From Ligustrum vulgare (lineage: Eukaryota > Streptophyta > Magnoliopsida > Lamiales > Oleaceae): DNA of 64,000 nt. The first letter of the stretch is position 1. Each line of letters starts with the position of its first letter. Below, one piece after another: positions 1-7,945 of this stretch. The translations under genes were made by a program, and so were the position numbers. The DNA is taken from assembly GCA_963555705.1 (NCBI GenBank), contig OY743172.1, positions 19,715,446 through 19,779,445 on the forward strand, written 5' to 3'. The notes under the pieces were generated by a model. That model was not told where the DNA came from. It saw nothing but the letters and a program-made list of their open reading frames with translations, and did not search any database.

Positions 1-432
1 AACACTTTTAGCCCCTTCACTATCACACCTAACCTTTTTAAGTGGACAATCAAGTGCAATGTGACCCCGTTCCAAACATTTAAAGCACTTAACATTTTTA
101 CCCTTGAGAGGCTTGGAATCAGAATTATTTTTACCTTTGGTTGTCGGTTCCTCCCTCCTTTTATGAACATGATTACTACTCTCCCGTTTTGATGTCTCTT
201 TATACTTCAATGGCTTTTCATCACCCCCATCTCCACCTCTAGAATTGGCTTCACGCCCCTTATGCCTCCTAGCCCTAGAATCCGCCTGATGTTGCTCCTT
301 TTCCCATTGAGCAAGTTCTGCTTCCCTTCTTTCCATCCTAGCCATCAATCTCTCAAATTTTACCTTCATGGCCTCCATCTGTTTAAAATTCTTGTAGTCA
401 CCTGTTGATGGAGATTTTTCCCTGCGAGACAT
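1..432 (-). CDS. Ty3/gypsy Gag with CCHC zinc knuckle, cut by window edge
   Basis: Reading leftwards from an ATG at 432, the frame stays open to the window edge (144 codons). The first half is charged and probably helical (many E, R, K and M). It is followed by a basic, Ser-rich linker and one retroviral-type zinc knuckle, CFKCLERGHIALDC (C-x2-C-x4-H-x4-C), at about residues 115-128. Such a knuckle binds RNA in the nucleocapsid part of Gag. The start is supported by position: the ATG lies about 380 bases downstream of a tRNA-Met primer site and LTR on the same strand. Only about 110 residues precede the knuckle, too few for the usual capsid domain of plant gypsy Gag, so this copy or family has probably lost capsid. 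The rest of the element is outside the window. Confidence 0.8.
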   Translation of the reverse strand, partial: MSRREKSPSTGDYKNFKQMEAMKVKFERLMARMERREAELAQWEKEQHQADSRARRHKGREANSRGGDGGDEKPLKYKETSKRESSNHVHKRREEPTTKGKNNSDSKPLKGKNVKCFKCLERGHIALDCPLKKVRCDSEGAKSV

Positions 433-813
433 GGTTAGCTTTCAAAGACAACAAAAATTCCTCTCGTGTTTATTTTCACTCGTGTATCACACTTAATCCC
501 TTCAAATTTCACCCAAGAACAAACCAAGGATCAACAATCAAGGAATTTATGGAAGATACGAAAGGTAAAAAAAATTAGAAAAAAATTCTCGGAAAATTTC
601 GAATTTTTTTTTTTTTTGTTAATCTGCCAGAGAATTAAACTACGAGTATGGCAGAAAAAACGGAACTGAATTTGGACGAAAAACGAAGAAGAAAAACACT
701 TTTGAATTTCTGGGACTGACTCTTATGGATCAAACTGGAAAAATTTATGACTGACACGAAGAACGCGAAGAACACGAAAAATCAAGAAACGCAAGAATCT
801 GAAATAGATCCAA
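433..813 (-). other. untranslated leader between primer site and gag
   Basis: This stretch lies between the primer binding site and the gag ATG of the left-edge gypsy element. It is A-rich on the minus strand and has a T run near 604-618. The small plus-strand frame across it is composition only. It would hold the packaging and dimerisation region of the element RNA, but no structure was resolved by eye. Confidence 0.55.
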
Positions 814-825
814 GCTCTGATACCA
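814..825 (-). other. primer binding site, initiator tRNA-Met type
   Basis: On the minus strand the sequence is TGGTATCAGAGC followed by TTGG, the classic complement of the 3' end of plant initiator tRNA-Met. It is separated from the LTR end (at 828) by two bases. It fixes the orientation of the left-edge element: LTR at right, gag to the left. Confidence 0.92.
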
Positions 826-827
826 GA

Positions 828-1711
828 TGACGCGATCCCAGTCGGGGAATCTCGTCGGACACGCGGAATAACAATATTTAAAACCCTAGGAAAGATCTAA
901 ATCAGATCTGACACGAAAATAACAAGAATTAAAATACTGGAAAGATAAAATTGACGATAGGACCTTGACCCAAGATTCACGACGCAATAAATTGACGATG
1001 CGGAATCGAGATCCAAGGTTTTCGAAACACCACAAGGACTTGTCAATTTCCTTGATAAGATTCTAATCGGACACGCCACAAATATTCTCGCGAATATTTG
1101 ATAAGTACAACGCCACAAATATTTCCACAATATTTGATAGGTCGGATTTGTTCTTGAAGAACACAAAAGGGACTCCTCAACCTTTCAATTGGAGAAAACT
1201 CTCTCAACTATATTAATCTCAAAATCAATCTTAACCTTTTTTTACAATGAATTGAAAAAGTGTATAAATAAGCAAAATAACCTAGCATCTAATTTACTCA
1301 AAATAGAATTCTGATTATACTAAAATTCTAAACTAGGAAAATAACCTAAAATAATAAAAGGAAATAAAATAATTAAAAATCCGCAAAATCTGGAAAATCT
1401 TGAATTACGGCCGTGAATATATTGATTACGGCCGTAATGAATAGTCTGTCCAGAATTTCAACTTGGTGTTACGGCCGTAAGAATGGAGGTTACGGCCGTG
1501 ATCAATTTCAATTCCATTTTTACGGCCGTGAGGAATATCTTTACGACCGTGAATCACTTTCTGCACAATTTCTTGATTATTTGTCTCGGCTTGATCCTTT
1601 CGCCTTCTCGGCTCGACTCCAACACGGAACTTGCTCCGTTTTGCACGTAGATCATTGTCATATTGCCGATGGCTCGACTTTGCCCCTCGATGCCTGGTCC
1701 GGATCACATCA
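828..1711 (-). repeat. 5' LTR of left-edge Ty3/gypsy element
   Basis: On the minus strand the LTR begins TGATGTGATCCGG at 1711 and ends ATCGCGTCA at 828, next to the primer site (884 bp). A related LTR of about the same length lies at 28421-29313 and its junction agrees. A TATA-like stretch (rc of gtgtataaataag, about 1259-1271) lies in the middle. Six copies of a TTACGGCCGT(A/G)A word lie upstream of it. The element sits in copia sequence. The base run next to the right end is atact (1712-1716), the expected target duplication, but its partner is outside the window. Confidence 0.85.
1407..1560 (-). promoter_or_regulatory. cluster of TTACGGCCGTAA palindromes in U3 of the gypsy LTR
   Basis: Six copies of the word TTACGGCCGTAA or close variants (one with TACGACCG) occur within about 150 bp. 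The full word is a perfect 12-bp palindrome. Read in the direction of the LTR, the cluster lies about 150-300 bp upstream of a TATA-like sequence near 1265, where enhancers of LTR promoters usually sit. The related LTR at 28421-29313 keeps a similar array. A regulatory role is inferred; the repetition is seen directly. Confidence 0.55.
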
Positions 1712-2424
1712 ATACTACTTTTGGAACTTTTGGGAATGATGATGATCAATTGAGGGTGTTAAATGTGACATTAGATGAGCGGAATCAAGAGTGGATTCTC
1801 TACTCGAGGTGTTCCTATCATATGACCTCCCATAAGGCTTGGTTTAAGACCTCCAGGGAGATAGATGGGGAGAATATGTATTTAGGGAATGGTGAGACTT
1901 GTACTGCGATGGGAATAGGTGAAGTTGTGGTCAAGATGTATAATGGGGTTGTTAGAGTTCTAACTGGGGTGAGACATATACCTGCTTTATCCAAAAATCT
2001 TATTTCTTTGAACACATTGCATATGTCTGGTTTTCATTATGAAACAAAGAATGATACTATGTTAGTATGTAAAGGTAATGACTTTGTGATTAAAGAATAT
2101 TGAGAAATAGACTTTATTACATGATTGGCACAATGGTAGTACAAGATCATTCATGCTCACACATAATTCAAAAGGATAACAATTGAGGAACAAAATGTTA
2201 GTCCATGAAGGAAATAAATTTCCTTATATTTCTGTTGTTACTAACAATGTTGCAGGTTTAGATCCAAATTTATTTGAAAATGATTTTTTGGAGGGTAAGA
2301 AGTTTGAAATAAACTCAAGTGACCAAGGAACAAGTGGTCAAAGATGTGGAGTTCAAAATCAGTTACAAAATAGTGATTTTGAATCAGTTGTTGAGGAAAT
2401 TCAGCAAGAAAATGATAGCAAAGT
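1712..2424 (+). pseudogene. Ty1/copia polyprotein remnant: protease and pre-integrase region
   Basis: The plus-strand frame 1713-2103 matches the copia protease and GAG-pre-integrase junction: a W-I-L-(D)-S-(G)-C-S-Y-H-M-T block, then a glycine-rich V-G-I-G turn, V-R-H-(V/I)-P-G-L-(R/S)-K-N-L-I-S-L and a downstream I-G-T-M-V-V-Q-D-H segment after a stop. The catalytic D-S-G is read as Y-S-R, so both Asp and Gly of the active site are lost. A stop follows at 2101-2103, and most of the integrase core is missing before the next open piece (2183-2424). The left side is cut by the gypsy LTR at 1711 and the right side by element A at 2425. The piece at 7946-8270 continues it. Confidence 0.8.
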
Positions 2425-3230
2425 TGATGTGAACCCCTTCGGTGCGTTGACCGAAAATTCTCACAACAATTTTAATACCAACCCAAGAAAGCTAAAGTGG
2501 TAAATAAATGGATAAACACCTTAACCCAAGTTTAAATCTAACCCAAAATTCAAGGATTAAACTAACCCTAGCCCAATGGAGAGAATTAAACAAATTCCAA
2601 GGTGGCGGAAAATAAACAACAACACAAGAATAATAATACTCAAGATAAAGTTGATTAAATTCCAAGAAGATACAAGATCAAAGAGGTTTAACCTTACCTC
2701 AAGAAGGGGGACTTCAAGCCCTAGCTCTCAAGAGCTCTCTAATGAACAAACCAAGTTAAGTTACAAAATGAAGAGAAATGAGAATATAATGTACAAAATG
2801 GGAAAAATGTGCAATTTCGGTATTTACAAGAAAAACCCCGTTTTTGTTGAAATTGCAAGAAAAACCCCGTTTTGTCATTTCGGAGGACTTTCGGTCGATC
2901 GAAACTTATCTTTCGGTCGACCGAACTTATTTCGGTCGACCACCTGGTCGACCGAAATGGTAGTTTCGGTCGTTCATTTGTCAGCCGAACCTGCCTGCAG
3001 CAATGCCTCCAAAAACTCTGCAGACTTTCGGTCGACCGAAATTAGTTTCGGTCGACCGAAATTGGTTGTTTCCAATTTCGTCTTCCTTTTTACTCCAACT
3101 TGATTCTCGACTTGTTTTTCTTGATTTATTCACATTGTTTAGCCTCGAATCTTGAACCTCTTCAACTTCGGATCTCGTCATGGGTCCCACGGGCACGTGC
3201 ATCGAGGTTTGACTTTCCCGATTCTCATCA
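2425..3230 (-). repeat. 3' LTR of element A
   Basis: On the minus strand it starts TGATGAGAATCGGG at 3230, directly after the polypurine tract, and ends at 2425. By eye comparison with the other LTR it differs only at 2430, 2461, 2899, 2992 and 3123, all C/T or G/A transitions. ORF2 ends inside it at 2981. Confidence 0.93.
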
Positions 3231-5179
3231 TCCCCTCCCTCTTGAAAAGGATTCGACCTCGAATCTTGCTTGAATGCACTATCGTGAAACTCCTTGAACT
3301 TTGATCTTGCAACATTGTGGATCACAGGTTCATGCGTTGAAGTTAGACCTTCCCGATTCTCATCATCTCCTCCATCTCGAAAGAGATTCGACCTCGAATC
3401 GGCACCTACAATAAAAATAGAAAATTCAGACACAATAAATGTAACTGAAATTTCAGACTCACCGTGTAAAATCAATTTGTAGGCGTTGCGAAGAACTTGA
3501 GAGGTGCCAACATTGCAGGGTAGCATTTTGGATTTTATTCGATTGGGAACCCGTTCTCTCCTTGAAAAGAACCATTTCCAACCACCCGGATCAAATACGA
3601 ATCGCCTCCTACCATGGTTGGCATGGGAAATACATTGTATTCCAATTCCCCTGAATGGAAGCTCGAGCCTCCTGTAAAGGGGCTTAACCAAAGGTGCATT
3701 CTCGTGCCCACCTAAACCAACTCTTTCCTCGATAAACATGTGCATAAAGTTCAACGGAGTTAATAGGTTAAAGTCACAAGCAATTTTAAGTGGAGAAAAC
3801 TTGCTATTATGATGAGCAATTAAATCGCAAGCAAATTTAACAACCACAAAATTAGCACCAACTTCGTGCAAATGCACGACCTCCTGAAAGACAAGATTAG
3901 CTAGGTTGATGACCTTGTTGGTTACATGGCATGCAATCAATCGTGACATTTTAATTTTTCTACCAACAATCACAAAAATAGCTTCATCTTCTTTCTTTAT
4001 TCCAAGTAAACCCACTATAAAATTCATAGAAGTAGTACTCCCAGGTTTACTTATGATGGGCAAATATGCATGATATTCTTGGGGGAAAAACTTAAGTTTA
4101 GCCATTTTACAAGTTCGGCATTTACTACAAGTGCAAACATGTTCAACACCAATCTTCAAAATAGGCCAATAAAATTGATCACATAATACCCCTAAAACCC
4201 CGTTGATTTTAAATCGCCCCATCAAACAACTATCATGTGCTCCTCCCACTAGCAATTCACGCATGGCACATTTACAAGGAAACAATCCCATTTTCCAAAA
4301 CAAATAATCATCATGCCCATAAAATCCATCAAAATATTGCTCACAACATGATTCATAGATGTTTAACAAATTCGGATATTTAACATGCATGCTCTTACTA
4401 TGTTCAAGACGGAATGAGGGAGCATCTAGAAATGTTAGAAGCGAAGTCCTTTTATCATCAAAACATCCCAATAAATTTTTCCCATGGACTCCCCTAACTA
4501 GCAATTCCTTTAGAGAGCGAATATGTAAGCCAAGCATATTTTCACAAAATAAGGATTCAACATGCCCATGAAATGTACTATATGCAACATTTTCACAAAA
4601 GGATTTGGTACTTATGCCATTGGGCACACGCAAAAAGTTGCATTTACACATTAAGCACTCATCATGACAATGATCCTTACCACATGTTACATTTTCACAA
4701 GTCAACAACACACTTGTCAAATCTACATCAAGATCATATAACCCTCTAATATATTCAAAACACAATAACCTTGCATTCAAAGAAGTGTTAGGAGCATACC
4801 TCCTAGATGTTGCATTGGTTATCCCATTTTCTTTACCTCGGTTGTACTCGTTGTTGTAGGAAAATGTTTCCATGAATTTCTTCCATATGGCGTGCTTTTG
4901 GAGTTCTTTGTTGCTTTGATAAGTTGGACTCACAATTTTCTGCAACAAAGAAAGAACCAAACTAGGGAGGGAAGTGTTAGAATATTCAAGAGTAAAGAAC
5001 ATTTTGGAGTGATCTCTTCTCTCAATTTCTTTGGTGGCACTCATCACTTCCTCACCTTTTTCTGAGGTAGAATCCTCAACCCTCGTTTCTTCTCTCACCT
5101 CTCCTTTTTCTGGAGTCGTGGCTCCAACTCTCACTGCCTCTCCTTTTTCTAGGGACGTGGCCCCAACTCTCTTGCTCAC
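2981..5179 (-). CDS. element A ORF2: RNase H tail, duplicated zinc-finger region, integrase relic
   Basis: This is a 732-codon open frame, counted from a GTG at 5179; it is in phase with ORF1 across a TAG at 5245-5243, so it may be the second half of one polyprotein. In order: a Glu/Lys-rich lead; the end of RNase H (G-K-E-N with S-R-R-Y-A, about 95-135); a Cys/His-rich region with repeated C-E-N, G-H and E-L-L-V-x-G motifs (160-300); the integrase H2C2 finger (about 288-358), where the second His is Arg (G-R-F) but C-x2-C remains; an integrase core relic (380-475) where S-M-D-F is S-M-N-F and the block with the other acidic residues is deleted; a GPY/F-like C-terminal module (515-600); then two copies of an S-R-S-N-x-F-x-(D/E)-G-G segment. 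The tail is encoded by the LTR. No integrase activity is expected. Confidence 0.8.
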   Translation of the reverse strand: MSKRVGATSLEKGEAVRVGATTPEKGEVREETRVEDSTSEKGEEVMSATKEIERRDHSKMFFTLEYSNTSLPSLVLSLLQKIVSPTYQSNKELQKHAIWKKFMETFSYNNEYNRGKENGITNATSRRYAPNTSLNARLLCFEYIRGLYDLDVDLTSVLLTCENVTCGKDHCHDECLMCKCNFLRVPNGISTKSFCENVAYSTFHGHVESLFCENMLGLHIRSLKELLVRGVHGKNLLGCFDDKRTSLLTFLDAPSFRLEHSKSMHVKYPNLLNIYESCCEQYFDGFYGHDDYLFWKMGLFPCKCAMRELLVGGAHDSCLMGRFKINGVLGVLCDQFYWPILKIGVEHVCTCSKCRTCKMAKLKFFPQEYHAYLPIISKPGSTTSMNFIVGLLGIKKEDEAIFVIVGRKIKMSRLIACHVTNKVINLANLVFQEVVHLHEVGANFVVVKFACDLIAHHNSKFSPLKIACDFNLLTPLNFMHMFIEERVGLGGHENAPLVKPLYRRLELPFRGIGIQCISHANHGRRRFVFDPGGWKWFFSRRERVPNRIKSKMLPCNVGTSQVLRNAYKLILHGESEISVTFIVSEFSIFIVGADSRSNLFRDGGDDENREGLTSTHEPVIHNVARSKFKEFHDSAFKQDSRSNPFQEGGDDENRESQTSMHVPVGPMTRSEVEEVQDSRLNNVNKSRKTSRESSWSKKEDEIGNNQFRSTETNFGRPKVCRVFGGIAAGRFG
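3231..3243 (-). other. polypurine tract of element A
   Basis: The minus strand reads AAGAGGGAGGGGA immediately before the LTR start TGATGAG. This is the usual primer for plus-strand DNA synthesis. It is itself translated as part of ORF2 (F-Q-E-G-G). A decayed second copy of this junction lies about 135 bp upstream in the element (see 3236-3405). Confidence 0.88.
3236..3405 (-). repeat. tandem duplication of the polypurine tract and LTR-edge module
   Basis: The words gattcgacctcgaat and catc(t/c)cctcc occur twice, at about 3234-3270 and 3360-3400, an offset of about 135 bp. In ORF2 this gives two S-R-S-N-(L/P)-F-(R/Q)-(D/E)-G-G-D-D-E-N-R-E blocks. The upstream copy therefore contains an old polypurine tract plus the first bases of U3. 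Element B has the same arrangement at 63700-63870, so the duplication predates both copies. Confidence 0.75.
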
Positions 5180-5242
5180 ATTTTTATTTTCTTCAATTTT
5201 ATCAATCGAAGGTTCTCTTGTTTTCCTATCCTCCCCTTCTTC

Positions 5243-6307
5243 CTATTCTTTTTCCTTCTCCTTCTCCTTTTCTTCCTCGAATTCCTTCTTGAGCTTCATT
5301 TGGTCTTTGCATACTTCTTCCGAGCTCAAAGATAGGATCACAACCTTTTTTCCATTCATTTTGAAGCTACACCGGTTCCTTCTCCTATCAAGATTCACAT
5401 TTCGTTCACATTGCCAAGGTCTCCCCAAAATTATGTGAGTAGTGTGTAAGGAAACCACATCACATAATATTTGATCACTATAAGTACCAATGTGAAAAGT
5501 AAGAAGAACTTGTTTACTTACCCTCACCTCCCCATAGTCATTCAACCTTTGCAATACATAGGGATTAGGATGCTTCATAACCGGTAACCCCAATTTCTCC
5601 ACCCTACTAGCACTCACCAAATTAGTGACACTCTCCCCATCTATAATGAGACTACATGCCCTATCCCCCACAAGGCATCTAGTGTAGAATGTATTTTCTC
5701 CATGTGTTTCCTTCTCATTATCATGGTCCAAAAATTTTGGTAGCCTAGTATTCATCTCCTTCACTACTTCTCTACTTCCACTACCGTCCCTCTTATGGAA
5801 TGATGAAGTCTTCATTTGCTCAATATCAATCTTCTCATCCATCCCATTTCCACTCCTATCTATCCATTCTCTTCGTCTCCTACCCATTCTCCAATCTTCT
5901 TCCACTTCTCCACTTATACCCCTTCCATGAAGTGATGAATTTTGCATTCTCGCACTATCAATATTTTCATCAACTCCATTTCTCCTACCTTCTAACCCAT
6001 CTCTTCTTTTCCTATTCAAACTCCCACTTTGTTTTCTACCTCCATCCCTATACACAATGTTCCCACATTTATCTCTCACCCTTCTTCTACTACACATCAT
6101 TTCTTCACCTCCCCTATTCGATGTACTCTCCCCTCTTGTTCCTAAATTTTCCAACTCACCCCCACTTTTCTCCATTTGTCTAGACATGGTGGTTGAAAGA
6201 TTTTCCAACAAGTACTTCAAATCTTGAGTTTGAGAATTGAAAATGGACAGGGTGTGCAAGTGTGAAAGTGTTCTCACAAGAATATTTTCCACTCGTGTTT
6301 CACTCAA
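5243..6307 (-). CDS. element A ORF1: protease-like domain with altered active site
   Basis: The frame has 354 codons from a TTG at 6307; the first ATG in a good context is at 6187 (ACC ATG), conserved in element B at 60897, so that is the likelier start. The first 190 residues are rich in Arg, Gly, Glu and Ser with repeated W-R-M-G-R-R-R-R-E-W segments; no capsid fold or zinc knuckle is recognisable. About residues 200-330 resemble the retropepsin of plant gypsy elements (T-R-C-L-V, N-L-V-S-A-S-R-V, H-P-N-P-Y-V-L-Q-R-L, L-C-D-V-V, I-L-G-R-P-W-Q). Where the family has I-I-D-(S/G)-G-S, this reads I-I-D-G-E-S, so the Gly of the D-x-G triad is Glu. A Glu/Lys-rich tail precedes a TAG at 5245-5243; the frame then stays open into ORF2. 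Confidence 0.78.
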   Translation of the reverse strand: MSETRVENILVRTLSHLHTLSIFNSQTQDLKYLLENLSTTMSRQMEKSGGELENLGTRGESTSNRGGEEMMCSRRRVRDKCGNIVYRDGGRKQSGSLNRKRRDGLEGRRNGVDENIDSARMQNSSLHGRGISGEVEEDWRMGRRRREWIDRSGNGMDEKIDIEQMKTSSFHKRDGSGSREVVKEMNTRLPKFLDHDNEKETHGENTFYTRCLVGDRACSLIIDGESVTNLVSASRVEKLGLPVMKHPNPYVLQRLNDYGEVRVSKQVLLTFHIGTYSDQILCDVVSLHTTHIILGRPWQCERNVNLDRRRNRCSFKMNGKKVVILSLSSEEVCKDQMKLKKEFEEEKEKEKEKE

Positions 6308-7125
6308 TTTTGGCTTTTACCCTCTATTGAGCTCACCACTCTTGCCTTTTTCCACTCAAAATCTCCTTTCTCAAGTTCTCCAAGGAAGGTAATCAACTAA
6401 ACCACAAAGTATAATTCTTGTGGAGTCAAAGAAATCACAAACAAGGAAGAAGGAATTTAGAACAAGTAGACACAAATAGCAAGTAGAATTTATGTGCTTG
6501 CTATACTCAAAAGGAACAATATTTATGTGGGATAAGATGCTAGGATCACAAATTCAATCAATGGGATTGAATAACCACAAGTATTAGACAAGGCATATAT
6601 GTAGAGCAAATAAGCACAAGAGTGTAATTTTCAAGGTAGCAATTTAGCAAACACTTTGTACCCAATCTTGAAGTGGCCTTGAATGTGTATAATGTGGATA
6701 TATGAATAAATCTCCAACAACCCCAAATGTAGTAAGGAATGAATGATCAACAATTTTCCAATGTATGGAGCAAGTGATATATGGAATAAAATTTTGATAA
6801 CACAATCTCAATTATGGGAATTGGATAGCCCCAAGCAATTAGCATTATATGGGCATTGAACAATAAAGCACTAAGGAAGTATTTTTCTTTGGGACAATTT
6901 ATCAAACACTTTGAATACACAATTTGGAAAGTGTAGATTTTATAGTGAATGAATATGGAATTTTTCCCAACAACTCACAATCAATATACCCAATACATAG
7001 AATCAACAAATACACATGGGTATATAAATTTTCCCCAATTTTTCTAATTTTCGGATTTTTTTTTTTTTCACAATGACAAGAATAACAACAAGAAAATAAA
7101 GATAGGTTTACCAAATTAGAGCCAA
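6308..7125 (-). other. leader of element A
   Basis: This lies between the primer site and ORF1. It contains several short phrases that recur (tagcaagtagaattta, caatttagcaaacactt, ggaattggatagccccaag) and resembles the matching stretch of element B (59966-60776) in reverse. No long frame is present on the coding strand. The repeated phrases suggest small internal duplications. Confidence 0.6.
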
Positions 7126-7137
7126 GCTCTGATACCA
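7126..7137 (-). other. primer binding site of element A, tRNA-Met type
   Basis: The minus strand reads TGGTATCAGAGC followed by TTGGCTC, two bases from the end of the LTR (7140). It matches the 3' end of initiator tRNA-Met and is identical to the sites at 814-825 and 59954-59965. Confidence 0.93.
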
Positions 7138-7139
7138 AA

Positions 7140-7945
7140 TGATGCGAACCCCTTCGGTGCGTTGACCGAAAATTCCCACAACAATTTTAATACCAACCCA
7201 AGAAAGCTAAAGTGGTAAATAAATGGATAAACACCTTAACCCAAGTTTAAATCTAACCCAAAATTCAAGGATTAAACTAACCCTAGCCCAATGGAGAGAA
7301 TTAAACAAATTCCAAGGTGGCGGAAAATAAACAACAACACAAGAATAATAATACTCAAGATAAAGTTGATTAAATTCCAAGAAGATACAAGATCAAAGAG
7401 GTTTAACCTTACCTCAAGAAGGGGGACTTCAAGCCCTAGCTCTCAAGAGCTCTCTAATGAACAAACCAAGTTAAGTTACAAAATGAAGAGAAATGAGAAT
7501 ATAATGTACAAAATGGGAAAAATGTGCAATTTCGGTATTTACAAGAAAAACCCCGTTTTTGTTGAAATTGCAAGAAAAACCCCGTTTTGTCATTTCGGAG
7601 GACTTTCGGTCGACCGAAACTTATCTTTCGGTCGACCGAACTTATTTCGGTCGACCACCTGGTCGACCGAAATGGTAGTTTCGGTCGTTCATTTGTCAGC
7701 CGAACCCGCCTGCAGCAATGCCTCCAAAAACTCTGCAGACTTTCGGTCGACCGAAATTAGTTTCGGTCGACCGAAATTGGTTGTTTCCAATTTCGTCTTC
7801 CTTTTTACTCCAACTTGATTCTCGACTTGTTTTTCTTAATTTATTCACATTGTTTAGCCTCGAATCTTGAACCTCTTCAACTTCGGATCTCGTCATGGGT
7901 CCCACGGGCACGTGCATCGAGGTTTGACTTTCCCGATTCTCATCA
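7140..7945 (-). repeat. 5' LTR of element A
   Basis: It starts TGATGAG on the minus strand at 7945 and ends GGTTCGCATCA at 7140. The right target duplication AAAGT follows at 7946-7950. A TATA-like stretch lies near 7495-7505 (minus strand ACATTATATTCTC). The palindrome cluster lies upstream of it. Confidence 0.93.
7603..7778 (-). promoter_or_regulatory. cluster of GGTCGACC palindromes in U3 of element A
   Basis: Six copies of GGTCGACC occur within 176 bp; four are within the longer palindrome TCGGTCGACCGA, and two of these extend to TTTCGGTCGACCGAAA. The same cluster is at 2888-3063 in the other LTR. It lies about 100-270 bp upstream of a TATA-like sequence in LTR direction. In element B one full and one partial copy remain. 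The arrangement resembles an enhancer with repeated binding sites; this is inferred. Confidence 0.6.

Larger units (their letters stand above)
2425..7945 (-). mobile_element. element A: complete, non-autonomous Ty3/gypsy retrotransposon
   Basis: The borders are exact: LTRs 2425-3230 and 7140-7945 (806 bp each), flanked by the 5-bp duplication AAAGT at 2420-2424 and 7946-7950. On the minus strand the order is LTR, tRNA-Met primer site (7126-7137), leader, ORF1 (6307-5243), ORF2 (5179-2981, running into the 3' LTR), polypurine tract (3231-3243) and LTR. The LTRs differ at five positions, about 0.6 percent. No reverse transcriptase or full RNase H is encoded, so movement must have used proteins from another element. 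It is inserted in a copia element whose sequence continues on both sides. Element B at the right of the window is an older member of the same family. Confidence 0.92.

Noticed and set aside
1413..1749. Frames on both strands over the TTACGGCCGTAA cluster
   Set aside because: A palindromic repeat opens frames on both strands; no protein features.
2576..3103. 175-codon plus-strand frame, repeated at 7291-7818
   Set aside because: It lies in both LTRs of element A and is present twice only for that reason; it is antisense to ORF2 and has no known domain.
5031..5438. Ser/Phe-rich plus-strand frame opposite element A ORF1/ORF2
   Set aside because: It is the complement of the Glu/Lys-rich coding stretch of the element.
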